Assembly: GCF_000756375.1 (NCBI RefSeq)
Contig: NZ_JNFD01000014.1
Coordinates: 62,001-126,000 of the forward strand
Source: Sphingopyxis sp. LC81
GTDB taxonomy: Bacteria; Pseudomonadota; Alphaproteobacteria; Sphingomonadales; Sphingomonadaceae
Reading direction: 5' to 3'
DNA: 64,000 nucleotides
In this document: one piece after another, positions 1-8,461 of the stretch
How positions within the stretch are numbered: position 1 is the stretch's first letter
Layout of the letters: each line of letters starts with the position of its first letter
Notes under the pieces: model-generated
Told to the model about the DNA's origin: nothing
Seen by the model: only the letters and a program-made list of their open reading frames with translations
The model's database searches: none
Made by a program: the position numbers and the translations under genes

Positions 1-1
1 C

Positions 2-676
2 GCGAAGGAAGTCGACCTCAAGGAATTCTGGCACGTCGGCCGCGACCTGCCCGCCGGGCACCGCCTCGCCGCGCAGCAGCCGAACAATGTCTGGCCCGCC
101 GAGGTCGAGGGCTTCCGCACCGCTTACGACAAGCTCTTCGCCGAATTCGACCGCGTCGGCGGTCGGCTGCTGTCGGGGATCGCGCGCTACCTCGGTCTCG
201 CGCCCGATTTCTTCGACGACACCGTCGCCGACGGCAACAGCGTGATGCGCCTGCTCCACTATCCGCCGGTCGAGGCGCCCGCAAAGGGCATCCGCGCCGA
301 GGCGCATGAGGATATCAACACGATCACCTTGCTGCTCGGCGCCGAGGAAGCGGGCCTCGAAATTCTCGACAAGGACGGCAGCTGGCTCCCGGTCAGCCCG
401 CCCCCTGGCGCGATGGCGGTCAATGTCGGCGACATGCTGCAACGGCTGACCAACAACAAGCTGCCCTCGACCACCCACCGCGTCCGCAACCCCGACGCTG
501 GGCGCGCGAGCGTCGCGCGCTACTCGATGCCCTTCTTCCTCCACTTCCGTTCGGATTATCCGATCGAGACGCTCGAAAGCTGCGTCGACGCGTCGCACCC
601 GAATTTATATCCGACGCCGATCACGGCTGACGAATATCTGCAGGAGCGGCTGCGCGAGATCGGGTTGAAGAAGTAG
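2..676 (+). CDS. 2-oxoglutarate/Fe(II)-dependent oxygenase, isopenicillin-N-synthase-like (5' partial)
   Basis: The frame is open from the first bases of the window, so the N-terminus lies outside. The visible 224 residues read as a non-haem iron dioxygenase of the IPNS/2OG-Fe(II) family. The HxD iron pair is His-Glu-Asp at bases 305-313, the distal His lies in the TTHRV stretch near base 480, and an RxS motif (ARYSMPF) that would bind the 2-oxoglutarate carboxylate follows. Family members hydroxylate or desaturate small molecules in the cytosol; the substrate cannot be told from sequence. The gene is followed by a palindromic repeat that separates it from the convergent gene downstream. Confidence 0.85.
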   Translation, partial: AKEVDLKEFWHVGRDLPAGHRLAAQQPNNVWPAEVEGFRTAYDKLFAEFDRVGGRLLSGIARYLGLAPDFFDDTVADGNSVMRLLHYPPVEAPAKGIRAEAHEDINTITLLLGAEEAGLEILDKDGSWLPVSPPPGAMAVNVGDMLQRLTNNKLPSTTHRVRNPDAGRASVARYSMPFFLHFRSDYPIETLESCVDASHPNLYPTPITADEYLQERLREIGLKK

Positions 677-725
677 GCGAGTGACCGCTCCGGGATTGGG
701 GAGCGGACGGCAAACTATCCCCGCT

Positions 726-800
726 TCGTCATCCCGGACTTGATCCGGGATCCATAGCTGCGCCGTCGTCGTGGATCCCGGATCAAGTCCGGGATGACGA
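726..800. repeat. Palindromic intergenic repeat (TCATCCCGGA...TCCGGGATGA)
   Basis: Arms of about 29 bases, starting TCGTCATCCCGG and ending CCGGGATGACGA, flank a short centre, and each arm has its own inner dyad (CCCGGACTTGATCCGGG). It sits between two converging genes, where it could also act as a bidirectional terminator. This sequence type is a familiar dispersed repeat in sphingomonads and other alphaproteobacteria. Confidence 0.8.
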
Positions 801-833
801 TGAAAGGAAGGACGGCTTCCGGTCGAAACCTTC

Positions 834-1190
834 CTACCGCCCCTCCCAATAATCGAACGCCAACTGCTGCTGCTCGCGAATAAACCGCGCCGCCGCCGCA
901 CCTTCCCACGGGCCGTCATAGCCGAGCAGCAAAGCCGTCCCGCCGACCCACCAGCCTTGCCCTGGCAGCCGGTCGCTCTCGCGCACCACCAGCACCGCCA
1001 GATCGGGTTCGCCGTCCATCGCGCCAAGTCGGTCGACTTCTTCGAGCGTCCGGCACACCGCGCGCATCTTTGGCCGGGTGAAGCGGAAACCCAGATCGCC
1101 GAGCAGTTCGGAGTAGCTGACGCTGCGCCCTTCGCGCGCCGCCTCGATCAATATCGCGCGGATGCGCGGCGCGTCGCCGAGCGCCGACAC
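834..1190 (-). CDS. Conserved hypothetical protein, last gene of the acyltransferase/DUF1295 operon
   Basis: A 118-residue soluble protein with no family I can name. I chose the GTG at 1190 because a GAGGAAAG ribosome binding site lies just upstream and the frame before it runs through the preceding gene. The N-terminal half (GRSVSYSELLGDLG...) looks like a small helix-turn-helix-type fold, and the C-terminal half has LLLGYDGPWEG. It lies about 35 bases after the stop of the DUF1295 gene on the same strand and is probably co-transcribed. Its function is unknown. Confidence 0.65.
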   Translation of the reverse strand: MSALGDAPRIRAILIEAAREGRSVSYSELLGDLGFRFTRPKMRAVCRTLEEVDRLGAMDGEPDLAVLVVRESDRLPGQGWWVGGTALLLGYDGPWEGAAAARFIREQQQLAFDYWEGR

Positions 1191-1225
1191 ATCGGCCGGG
1201 CTTTCCTCGCCGCCTAAGCCCCCGT

Positions 1226-2041
1226 CTAGCGCGCCTTTGGCGGCCACGGGACGAATCCGGAGGTGCGTGCGACATAAGCGGCATAATCGGGCCGCGTCTT
1301 GTGCAGCCCCTTTTCGAGCAAAGCCTTGCCCGACCATTTGGTGAGGGTGAAGGTCAGGAAGACCGGTCCTATCACGCTCGCGAGCGCGGGGGCCCAGCCG
1401 AGGTCGGCGGCGATCAGCCAGATGCCCCACCAGGTCAGCGCGTCGCCGAAATAATTGGGATGGCGCGTGTAGCGCCACAGGCCGGTGTCGAGCACCTTGC
1501 CCTTGTTCGCGGCGTTCTTTCGAAAGGCGTCGAGCTGCGCGTCGCCAATGCTCTCAAACGCAATACCCGCGAGCGCCGCCGCCGCGCCGATCCAGCCGAT
1601 GATGCCCACGCTCGCGGCCGGGTCTCGCGCGCTCGCCCAGATGCCGATTTGCGCGGGCAGGCAGGTGATGAAGAGCAAGGGCGCTTGCGTCAGGAAGACC
1701 ATGACAAGCGCGGTCTTCGCCCAGCTCCACTTTCGCTTCTCCGTCGAGAGTGCGAGGATCTTTTTGTAGCGCGGGTCCTCGCCGTGGCTCGCCCAGCGGA
1801 TCGTCAGATGGATCGCGAGCCGCAGCCCCCATAGTGACGTGAGGCCGAGGAGCAGCTTGCCGTGTGCGCCCTCTGCGCCGACTTGCCACCATGTCCCCCA
1901 TGCGAGCAGCACCATGCCGAACGCCCAGAAGGCGTCGATGAACGACACGTCGTGGATCAGGGTCGCGATGCCCCACAAGAGCAGGATCACGGCGAGCAAT
2001 CCGCCGAAATTGACCGTCAGCAGCAAAAGGGCGTCACTCAC
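1226..2041 (-). CDS. DUF1295 integral membrane protein (steroid 5-alpha-reductase-like fold)
   Basis: A 271-residue polytopic membrane protein with hydrophobic segments from the N-terminus onward and the family hallmark RYTRHPNYFGD near residue 200. DUF1295 members resemble the C-terminal membrane domain of steroid reductases and isoprenylcysteine methyltransferases; substrates are mostly unknown. The start is a GTG that overlaps the stop of the upstream acyltransferase (GTGA), indicating translational coupling. An acyltransferase partner suggests a role in lipid modification, which is inference. Confidence 0.85.
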   Translation of the reverse strand: MSDALLLLTVNFGGLLAVILLLWGIATLIHDVSFIDAFWAFGMVLLAWGTWWQVGAEGAHGKLLLGLTSLWGLRLAIHLTIRWASHGEDPRYKKILALSTEKRKWSWAKTALVMVFLTQAPLLFITCLPAQIGIWASARDPAASVGIIGWIGAAAALAGIAFESIGDAQLDAFRKNAANKGKVLDTGLWRYTRHPNYFGDALTWWGIWLIAADLGWAPALASVIGPVFLTFTLTKWSGKALLEKGLHKTRPDYAAYVARTSGFVPWPPKAR

Positions 2042-2661
2042 GCGCGCATGTCTCGTTCCTCATCGCGGCCGACGATGTCATCGATCGAGCGCGCCTGCCG
2101 CTCCGGGAATCGGGCAGTATGGCTCCTATATACCTCAAAAACCTTCATCATGTCGGCGCGAAAGTCGCCCGTCGGCCAGATCAGCGGGCCGAGCCCGCCG
2201 GTCTTGGTGCCATAATCCATGAAGCCGACTACCAGCGGCACCCTGGCCGCCATCGCGATCTGATAAAAGCCGGTGCGCCATTTTGCCGCCTTTCCGCGCG
2301 TGCCCTCGGGCGCGACGGTCAGCATGAATTCGGCGCGGCGCGCGAATTCATCGACCATCTGCTGGACGACATTGCCGCCGCCGCGGCGATCGACCGGAAC
2401 CCCGCCCATCTGGCGGATAAAGCCGCCGAGCGGCCAGCGGAACAGCGACAGCTTCGCCATGAAATAGGGACGGATCTCGAGGTCGGCGGTCAGCCCGAGG
2501 AAATTGACGAAATCCCAATTGCTCGTGTGCGGCGCCGCGATCAGGATGAAGCGCCGCGCCTCGGGCACCTCGCCCTCGGCTTTCCATCCGCGCATCCGGT
2601 ACAGCAGAAGCAACAGGCGGCGCACCGCGCGCGCCACCAGCCCCGGCGGGTCGTCATTCAT
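2038..2661 (-). CDS. 1-acyl-sn-glycerol-3-phosphate acyltransferase family (PlsC-like)
   Basis: A 207-residue protein. The catalytic HX4D motif is present as HTSNWD near residue 50, and the second conserved block is EGTRGK near residue 120. These define the PlsC/LPLAT acyltransferases that move acyl chains from acyl-CoA or acyl-ACP to phospholipid precursors at the inner membrane. It is shorter than canonical PlsC (about 240 residues) and lacks a long N-terminal membrane anchor. The ATG at 2661 was chosen because the upstream extension is low-quality shadow sequence. It overlaps the next gene by four bases. Confidence 0.85.
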   Translation of the reverse strand: MNDDPPGLVARAVRRLLLLLYRMRGWKAEGEVPEARRFILIAAPHTSNWDFVNFLGLTADLEIRPYFMAKLSLFRWPLGGFIRQMGGVPVDRRGGGNVVQQMVDEFARRAEFMLTVAPEGTRGKAAKWRTGFYQIAMAARVPLVVGFMDYGTKTGGLGPLIWPTGDFRADMMKVFEVYRSHTARFPERQARSIDDIVGRDEERDMRA

Positions 2662-2791
2662 TCGTGTCACGCTTGGTCCTCTCGCTTGATGCGGATTGCG
2701 CGAAAGGCGCACGCGGCGCAAGAGGTGCGCGCATCGCGGCTTGCGGCGATGCCGTCTTTCTGCTCCCTTCATCCGCAAAACAGGGGAGAAA

Positions 2792-4207
2792 ATGATGAAG
2801 ACGCTGTCCGCGCTGCTGACGTCCGCCATGCTGCTTGCGGTGCCCGCGATCGCTGCCGAGGCGCAGCCGCGCCCCGACCAGCTCGCGTTCCGCGACCTGT
2901 ACAAGGAGCTGGTCGAGACGAACACGACGCTCTCGTCGGGCAGTTGCACGCTCGCCGCCGAACGCATGGCGGCACGGCTGAAGGCGGCGGGCATCCCCGC
3001 CAGCCAGCTCACCCTCTTCGCGACTCCCGAGAATCCCAAGGAAGGCGGCCTCGTCGCCGTCTATCCGGGCACCAGCAAGACCGCGAAGCCGATCCTGCTC
3101 GTCGCGCATATCGACGTCGTCGAAGCGAAGCGCGCCGACTGGGAACGCGACCCGTTCGTCATGGTCGAGGAGAATGGCTATTTCTATGGCCGCGGCACCG
3201 CCGACGACAAGGCGCAGGCCGCGGTGTGGGTCGACACGCTGATCCGTTTCCAGCAGGCGGGTTATAAGCCCAAGCGCACGGTCAAGGTCGCGCTGACCTG
3301 CGGCGAGGAAACCAATGGTGCGTTCAACGGGGTCGAATGGCTCGCGGCGAACAAGCGCGACCTGATCGACGCCGAATTTGCGCTCAACGAAGGCGGCGGC
3401 GGCGACAGCGACGGCAAGGGCAAGGTGCTCGGCCAGTCGGTGCAGGTCGGCGAAAAGACCTTCGCCAATTTCCGCCTCGAAACCCGCAACCCCGGCGGGC
3501 ACAGTTCGGCGCCGGTGCCCGACAATGCGATCTATGAGCTCGCCCGCGCGCTGACGAAAATCGACGATTATGATTTCCCGATCGAGATGACCGACACGAC
3601 GCGCCGCTTCTTCGCCGAGGCCGGCGCAGCGCGCGGCGACGAGACGGGCAGGGCGATGGCTCTGCTGGCGAAGAACCCCGCCGACAAGGCGGCCGAGGCG
3701 ATCGTCAACAAGGACCCATTCCTGCACAGCAATTTGCGGACGACCTGCGTCGCGACCTTGCTTGACGGCGGCCATGCACCCAACGCGCTCCCGCAGCGCG
3801 CCGGGGCGAACATCAATTGCCGCATCTTTCCGGGGCACAGCATCGAATCGATCAAGGACGAACTCGGACGCGTGATCGGCGACCCCGGCGTCACGATCAC
3901 CCAGCTGCCGCCCAAGCGCCCCGCACCACCCGCGCCGCCGCTCGACCCGAAGATCATCGGCCCGATGCAGGCGCTCGTCGACAAATATTGGCCGGGGCTG
4001 AAGGTCATCCCGTCGATGGCCAACGGCTATACCGACGCGACCTTCCTCGGCGCGGCCGGCATCCCGACCTATGGCATCCCCGGCATGTGGGGCGACCCCG
4101 ACGGCAATGGCGCGCACGGCCTGAACGAACGCATGGAGGTGCGCTCGGTCTACGTCGGGCGCGACTATATGTTCGATCTGGTGAAGGCTTATGCGGAGAA
4201 GCCTTAA
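2792..4207 (+). CDS. Exported M20-family metallopeptidase (carboxypeptidase-like)
   Basis: A 471-residue protein starting at tandem ATGs just after an AGGGGAGAA ribosome binding site. Residues 1-22 form a Sec signal peptide ending in AIAAEA. The M20 zinc ligands are visible: H and D in LLVAHIDVV, D in GRGTADDK, the catalytic and metal Glu pair in CGEETNG, and a C-terminal His in GAHGLNE. The lid/dimerisation domain falls between about residues 210 and 330. Exported M20 enzymes trim peptides in the periplasm. It is transcribed divergently from the acyltransferase operon and converges on the ferredoxin reductase gene, overlapping its end by four bases. Confidence 0.9.
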   Translation: MMKTLSALLTSAMLLAVPAIAAEAQPRPDQLAFRDLYKELVETNTTLSSGSCTLAAERMAARLKAAGIPASQLTLFATPENPKEGGLVAVYPGTSKTAKPILLVAHIDVVEAKRADWERDPFVMVEENGYFYGRGTADDKAQAAVWVDTLIRFQQAGYKPKRTVKVALTCGEETNGAFNGVEWLAANKRDLIDAEFALNEGGGGDSDGKGKVLGQSVQVGEKTFANFRLETRNPGGHSSAPVPDNAIYELARALTKIDDYDFPIEMTDTTRRFFAEAGAARGDETGRAMALLAKNPADKAAEAIVNKDPFLHSNLRTTCVATLLDGGHAPNALPQRAGANINCRIFPGHSIESIKDELGRVIGDPGVTITQLPPKRPAPPAPPLDPKIIGPMQALVDKYWPGLKVIPSMANGYTDATFLGAAGIPTYGIPGMWGDPDGNGAHGLNERMEVRSVYVGRDYMFDLVKAYAEKP

Positions 4208-5019
4208 CCGACGAACGCGCGCTCGATAACGAAATCGCCGGGCGCGGCGTTCGATCCTTCCTTGAAGCCGAGCGCTTCGAAGCGCGCTTCGAGGTCGCGG
4301 ATCATCGCCATGCTGCCGCACATCATGATGCGGTCGGTGGCGGGGTCGAAATGCGCCGGGCCGGTCAGCGGGTGGCCGAACAGGCTGCCGCTTTCGATCA
4401 GCGCGTCGATGCGTCCCTCGGTGCGGAAGGGCTGGCGCGTCACCGTCGGCAAATAATGGAATTGCAGCAGCGCCTGATCCTGCACCAGCGGGTCGCCCGC
4501 AAGTTGGCTTTCGAGTTCGTCGCGGAACGCGAGGTCGCTGACCTGCCGTACGCAATGCACGATCACGATCTGGTTGAAGCGCTCATAGATATCGGGGTCG
4601 CGCGCGAGGCTGAGGAAGGGCGCGAGCCCCGTCCCGGTCGACAGCATGAACAAACGCCGCCCGGGCAGCAGCGCATCGGCGACGAGCGTCCCCGTCGGCT
4701 TGCGGCCAAGATAAACCGGATCGCCCGGCTGGATCTTCTGCAGCCGCGAGGTCAGCGGACCGTCGGGCACCTTGATCGACAGGAATTCGAGCTCGTCGGC
4801 ATAGGCGGGGCTCGCGATAGAATAGGCGCGCAGCAACGGGCGGCCCTCGCCGGGCAGGCCGATCATCACAAACTCGCCCGAGCGGAAGCGGAAGCTCGGC
4901 GGGCGGGTGATCGTGAAGCTGAACAGATGCTCGTTCCAATGGCGCACCGAACGCACCTCCTCGACGGTTAGCGAGGCGGAGGGGGCCAGCTTGGCGGCTT
5001 CGGCAATACGGTCACTCAT
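4204..5019 (-). CDS. fpr: Ferredoxin--NADP+ reductase
   Basis: A 271-residue flavoprotein matching the bacterial-type FNR length. The FAD-binding motif RAYSIASP lies near residue 65, the NADP-binding FMLSTGTGLAPFLSL near residue 115, and the sequence ends with the family-typical FVIERAFVG. It moves electrons between NADPH and ferredoxin or flavodoxin in the cytosol and supports redox defence and iron release from siderophores or haem. The ATG at 5019 overlaps the upstream stop (TGATG); a GTG three bases earlier is an alternative. It forms an operon with the preceding small gene, whose promoter region has a Fur-like box. Confidence 0.93.
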   Translation of the reverse strand: MSDRIAEAAKLAPSASLTVEEVRSVRHWNEHLFSFTITRPPSFRFRSGEFVMIGLPGEGRPLLRAYSIASPAYADELEFLSIKVPDGPLTSRLQKIQPGDPVYLGRKPTGTLVADALLPGRRLFMLSTGTGLAPFLSLARDPDIYERFNQIVIVHCVRQVSDLAFRDELESQLAGDPLVQDQALLQFHYLPTVTRQPFRTEGRIDALIESGSLFGHPLTGPAHFDPATDRIMMCGSMAMIRDLEARFEALGFKEGSNAAPGDFVIERAFVG

Positions 5020-5477
5020 CACTTTGAACTTTCCTGATGTGTCATGGTGCCAGCCGCGAGGGCCGGCATATCGAATCCCGCCGCGACCAGTCGGTGGACC
5101 GCGGCGCCCATCGCCCTGGCGATTGGGCCGACGCTTTCTCCCTCGGCCAGCAAGGCCAGCGTCGCATGGGCATTTGCGGCGTTCTCAAGCGAAAAATCGC
5201 GCCAGAGTCCAAGCAGAATTGCTTCATCCTCTGAAATCTGGAGACAGGGCAGGGGCGCAAGCAGCAATGTTTCGGCCGCATCGCCGGCAAGCAGCGCCAT
5301 CGCGACGTGGAAGTCGGGCAGGGCGCTCGCGGCATCGACTGCGGCAAAGCCCCGGTGCAGAACCTGCGGCGGACATCGCCCGCGCTCGGCGGCGTGAACC
5401 CACCCGCGCATCGCCCAGAGCAGGAAGCGCCCGCCATTGCACAGGCTTTCCACCGGTCGATCGACAAAGGCGTACAT
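5019..5477 (-). CDS. Conserved hypothetical protein, first gene of the fpr operon, likely iron-regulated
   Basis: A 152-residue soluble protein with no named function. Notable parts are RGRCPP near residue 33 and LLLAPLPCLQISEDEAILL near residue 75. The second block matches the gene at 41130-41549 (APPCCPRVSFDEALL), and the surrounding helices align in the same order, so the two look like paralogues. It resembles small Cys-containing proteins that I remember as a sphingomonad family (possibly DUF6628); that assignment is unsure. The stop overlaps the fpr start, and a Fur-like palindrome lies 50-70 bases upstream. Confidence 0.7.
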   Translation of the reverse strand: MYAFVDRPVESLCNGGRFLLWAMRGWVHAAERGRCPPQVLHRGFAAVDAASALPDFHVAMALLAGDAAETLLLAPLPCLQISEDEAILLGLWRDFSLENAANAHATLALLAEGESVGPIARAMGAAVHRLVAAGFDMPALAAGTMTHQESSK

Positions 5478-5525
5478 CGGGACTCTTTCCAGCGCACAAC
5501 ATGCGGCGCCGGCGGCTTATATGTT

Positions 5526-5544
5526 ATTGCGAGTCATTTGCAAT
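5526..5544. promoter_or_regulatory. Fur-like operator
   Basis: ATTGC-GAGTCATTT-GCAAT is a 19-base palindrome of the TTGCNAATCATTNGCAA type seen before iron-uptake genes in sphingomonads and again several times in this window. It lies about 50 bases upstream of the small-gene/fpr operon and about 105 bases upstream of the divergent gene at 5649. Confidence 0.7.
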
Positions 5545-5648
5545 TCAGAATTTCTGTTCGGGCAGGATTTGCTGCACGCTTGAGACAAGGCAGATTTCGA
5601 CCGATCGCGGACATTGCGGTCAATTGCGATCATAGATACCCTCGCAAT

Positions 5649-6029
5649 ATGACGGATAATCACTCATTCCTGCCTTCTTCGCTTGCCAATCCGGAAAAGC
5701 GAGAAGAACTCATTCTGTATCTCAAAGAGCTTGCGGCGGAAAATCCGGAAGAACTTTGGCGCAATGAGCGCGAACAAGGGCTGGTGTCAGACATCGATCA
5801 GATTTTTCATTTCTTCTTTGACGACAATGGTTTCGATGAAGGCGCAATTGGAGAAAGTCTTTTGGCCGCGGAAGAAGCCAAGACCATCGACGAGGTGAAG
5901 GCTTTGCTGGACGCGATGCTTGTGGACCTACCCAAGGGCGATGACGCAGCATTCGTCAGCCATCATTTATGGCCACGCTTGCGCACTAAGGCGCAAGTGG
6001 CACTATCTGCTTTTGAAGCGCGGAGCTAA
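5649..6029 (+). CDS. Hypothetical protein of lower GC content
   Basis: A 126-residue, mostly acidic and helical protein (KEELILYLKELAA near the N-terminus, HHLWPRLRTKAQVALSAF near the C-terminus). No family recognised. Its base composition is visibly AT-richer than its neighbours, which fits recent acquisition. The ATG at 5649 was chosen because the frame upstream runs through the intergenic Fur-like box and a degraded TTTCGACC...GCGGACATT repeat that is common between sphingomonad genes. It is a lone gene between divergent and convergent neighbours. Confidence 0.65.
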   Translation: MTDNHSFLPSSLANPEKREELILYLKELAAENPEELWRNEREQGLVSDIDQIFHFFFDDNGFDEGAIGESLLAAEEAKTIDEVKALLDAMLVDLPKGDDAAFVSHHLWPRLRTKAQVALSAFEARS

Positions 6030-6061
6030 ACGACCGTTTCCCACCCCAAAACGGCCCTTCT

Positions 6062-6496
6062 TCAGCGCTTGGTGCCGAAATGTCCGGGCAGGCTGGTGGC
6101 GCGCGACAGCCCCGGCCGCCAGGTCGTGAGTTGCGGCGCGGGGACGATCTGGAAATCGGCCTTGCTGTCCGCGGCGACGAGCTGATCGCCATGTGCGGCG
6201 CGCAGGCGAACGGTTTCGACCGGCTTGTCGGTTTCGATCCCGAATCGGGTGCCCGCGACCCAGCGCACCGTGCCGAGCATCGCTTCGTGGCCGGGCAGGA
6301 AGACGGTGATCCGTTCACCGATCTGGAGGATATGCGGCCCCTGGCCGCCGACGCCGGTCAGCGAAACATTACGGATGGTAACGTCGAACTGGCCCAGCCG
6401 CTGACAGGCAAGCGCCGCCTTGACCAGCCGCGACTGGCGTGGCTGGCGCTTTTCATCAGGGGCCGGTGAGGCAGGGGAAGCCTCGGGATTCGACAT
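6062..6496 (-). CDS. PilZ-domain protein
   Basis: A 144-residue protein. A basic RQPRQSRLVKAAL segment (the RxxxR part of a c-di-GMP site), then VTIRNVSLTGVGGQG (a [D/N]xSxxG-type motif with NVSLTG) and a beta-rich tail ending in GTVRWVAGTRFGIE, fit the PilZ fold. PilZ proteins bind cyclic di-GMP and act as effectors of motility and surface growth. I used the ATG at 6496; an upstream TTG at 6604 would add 36 unlikely residues. It converges with the gene at 5649. Confidence 0.75.
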   Translation of the reverse strand: MSNPEASPASPAPDEKRQPRQSRLVKAALACQRLGQFDVTIRNVSLTGVGGQGPHILQIGERITVFLPGHEAMLGTVRWVAGTRFGIETDKPVETVRLRAAHGDQLVAADSKADFQIVPAPQLTTWRPGLSRATSLPGHFGTKR

Positions 6497-6909
6497 GCGC
6501 GACTCAACAACTGCCGTCCGATTCCCACCTCGGACGGTGATTTGATTGGTCCCGGTACGAGTTCTAAATGAGGAAGGTAAATTTTCGTATATCGTGTTTG
6601 ACAATTTTCACGAATTATTCGGCCGGTGCGTAGGTCTCCTAATATCGCGACGCGCTCGGCCGCCGGCCGAAGGCACTGAAACGTCAAAGAAATTATCGTG
6701 GACTATCGCTTGGAAAGGCGAGCGTCCTTTCTGGGTCTACCGGAACGACCCGACTTTCGGGGCGGCCGGCGCGGCGCCCATGGATGCGACGGGCCTTAAC
6801 TGGCGTTCCGCGGCACTCGCGCCCGAAGCGGCCGGCGCGCGTATCGGGCGCAACAAAAGGCCCGCCGGTGCCGGGACACGGGCGGGCCGATTGGTCAGGG
6901 GCGAAGGGG
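6497..6909. other. Gene-free stretch
   Basis: About 410 bases without a convincing gene. The left half is AT-rich and should hold the promoter of the PilZ gene; the right end holds the terminator of the minus-strand gene that stops at 6910. Short open frames here show no protein-like features. Confidence 0.5.
6851..6890 (-). terminator. Rho-independent terminator of the gene at 6910-7458
   Basis: Read on the minus strand, a GGCCCGCC / GGCGGGCC stem with a 13-base loop is followed directly by TTTTGTTG. Confidence 0.75.
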
Positions 6910-7458
6910 TTAGCCGAGGCCTGAGAAGCGGATGTCCTGGACGCGGCCATAACGCACCTCGCAAGTGAACTTGCCCTTGTCGTAATAGCCGCCACGGCCC
7001 CAGCGGTCGCCATAGCCGTCGCGCACGATGACGCGGCCCTTGACGCGGTAACCGTCGCGCTTGCGATCGATGCTGGTGACCTCGGTCACGTCGGTCCGGC
7101 CATAGCGGCGGCTGCCGCGCTCGACGGCGCCGACGCACTGGCTGACCGCGCGGCGGCTGTTCCCATAGCGATTATAGTCATAGCCATAGCCGTAGCGCGG
7201 GTCGTCATAGCGGCCGGGATAACGGTCGTCGTAACGGCCATCATAGCGGCGGTCGTATCGGTCGTAGCGGTCGTTGTCGCCGCTCGACAGGATTGCGGCG
7301 AGGCCGCCGATCACGACGGCGCCGGCGATGATTTCGCCCGCGCTGATTCCGTCGCGGTCATAACGATCGCGCGCGGCCGCGGGGGCGGCGCTCACGAGCA
7401 TCGCGCCGGCGGTGGCCGCACCAATTGCGGCCTTGGTCAGGGTGGTCTTGATAGCCAT
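6910..7458 (-). CDS. Exported Asp/Arg/Tyr-rich small protein
   Basis: A 182-residue protein with a Sec signal peptide (cleavage after AAPAAA near residue 29), one hydrophobic glycine-containing segment (AGEIIAGAVVIGGLAAIL), a low-complexity RYDDRYDGR-type region (about 65-100) and a conserved C-terminal domain with two Cys residues. The domain layout repeats in the next gene upstream (7729-8268), so they are paralogues. Such proteins are widespread periplasmic or envelope proteins of unknown function in sphingomonads. It has its own terminator. Confidence 0.75.
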   Translation of the reverse strand: MAIKTTLTKAAIGAATAGAMLVSAAPAAARDRYDRDGISAGEIIAGAVVIGGLAAILSSGDNDRYDRYDRRYDGRYDDRYPGRYDDPRYGYGYDYNRYGNSRRAVSQCVGAVERGSRRYGRTDVTEVTSIDRKRDGYRVKGRVIVRDGYGDRWGRGGYYDKGKFTCEVRYGRVQDIRFSGLG

Positions 7459-7590
7459 GGTTCGGTCTCCTTAAGCGCAGGCGGCAGCTTCGCGGCCTGT
7501 TGGAGACGGTTTACCGGTGTGGCTGTGACAGGGCGCTGAACCCTCCGCTTATCTGGGGTTCAGACTTGGTTTTGCTGGCGTTCATAAAAA

Positions 7591-7720
7591 ATCCTCCCTG
7601 TCGCGCAGCGATGGGGAGGGGGACCGTTCGCCGTAGGCGAATGGTGGAGGGGGAGGCGCCCTGACCCCTCCGTCAGCGCTTCGCGCTGCCACCTCCCCAT
7701 GCCTTCGGCACAGGGAGGAT
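7591..7720. repeat. Sphingomonad intergenic repeat with terminal inverted arms
   Basis: Eleven-base terminal arms ATCCTCCCTGT and ACAGGGAGGAT bound a 130-base element with smaller internal dyads (CTCCCC/GGGGAG). In the minus-strand direction the second arm is followed by TTTTTT, so the element could terminate the transcript of the gene at 7729-8268. It looks like one copy of a dispersed non-coding repeat. Confidence 0.7.
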
Positions 7721-7728
7721 CGAAAAGA

Positions 7729-8268
7729 TTACCCGAAATTGACGTCGACAACGCGGCCGTTGCGGTAGCTGCAGCCAAAGCTGCTCACCTCGCCGCCGAG
7801 GCGCGAGGCGGTGCCGGTGACGTACCAGCCGCCATTGTTCGGTTCGGTGCCGGTGATGCTATCGACGCGGGCGTCGTCGCCCATCTCGCCTTCGACCGCC
7901 CAGCTGCAGGCATCGGCGGCGCGGCCTTCGGCTTCGCCGCGGCCATAGGCGCCGGGGGTGACGTCGTTCTGCGCCTCGGGTTCGTAGCGCGGCACCTCCT
8001 GCCGCTGGTCGTCGCCGCGATAGGGCGGCTCGTAACGATAATCGGGCGCGCGCTCGCGCTTGTTCTTGCTCACCGAGCTCGCGATGGCGGCGATCGTGCC
8101 GATGACGAGCAGCCCGCCGAGCACGTCGCCGGTGCTGATATTGTCGCGGTCGCGATAACCCCAGCCACCATGATGATGGCGCCCGCGCGCTTCGGCGGGC
8201 ACGGCGCCGAGGCCGACCGAGGTCAGGACGATCGCCGCTGCGGTGGTGAAGCCGGTCAATTTACGCAT
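7729..8268 (-). CDS. Exported small protein, paralogue of the gene at 6910
   Basis: A 179-residue protein with a signal peptide (AVPAEA, about residue 27), a His/Gly-rich patch, one hydrophobic segment (STGDVLGGLLVIGTIAAIASS), a charged linker, and a conserved C-terminal domain with two Cys (ADACSWAVEG and SSFGCSYRNGRVVDVNFG). The C-terminal YRNGRV-DV-F ending matches the VRYGRVQDIRF ending of its neighbour. Function unknown; probably periplasmic. The ATG at 8268 is supported by the signal peptide directly after it. Confidence 0.75.
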   Translation of the reverse strand: MRKLTGFTTAAAIVLTSVGLGAVPAEARGRHHHGGWGYRDRDNISTGDVLGGLLVIGTIAAIASSVSKNKRERAPDYRYEPPYRGDDQRQEVPRYEPEAQNDVTPGAYGRGEAEGRAADACSWAVEGEMGDDARVDSITGTEPNNGGWYVTGTASRLGGEVSSFGCSYRNGRVVDVNFG

Positions 8269-8461
8269 CGAGGGACGCTCCCCTTCGGCGGGCTCAGGAT
8301 GGTCCAGCCCGAATGTCACCGCCCTACGCGCGCGATGCTTTCGCGCCGCTGAACCGTGGCTGCCGCGCGGCAAGCCGAGTCCCTTTATGGAATAGGCCCG
8401 CCATCCGGGAGGACGACGGGCCTTAGGACCAGTTATAGGTGACCAGACCTGTTCCTGGGTA

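Noticed and set aside
2654..4555. A 633-codon minus-strand frame across the M20 peptidase
   Set aside because: Shadow of the peptidase and fpr genes; no start context and low-complexity Arg/Ala product.
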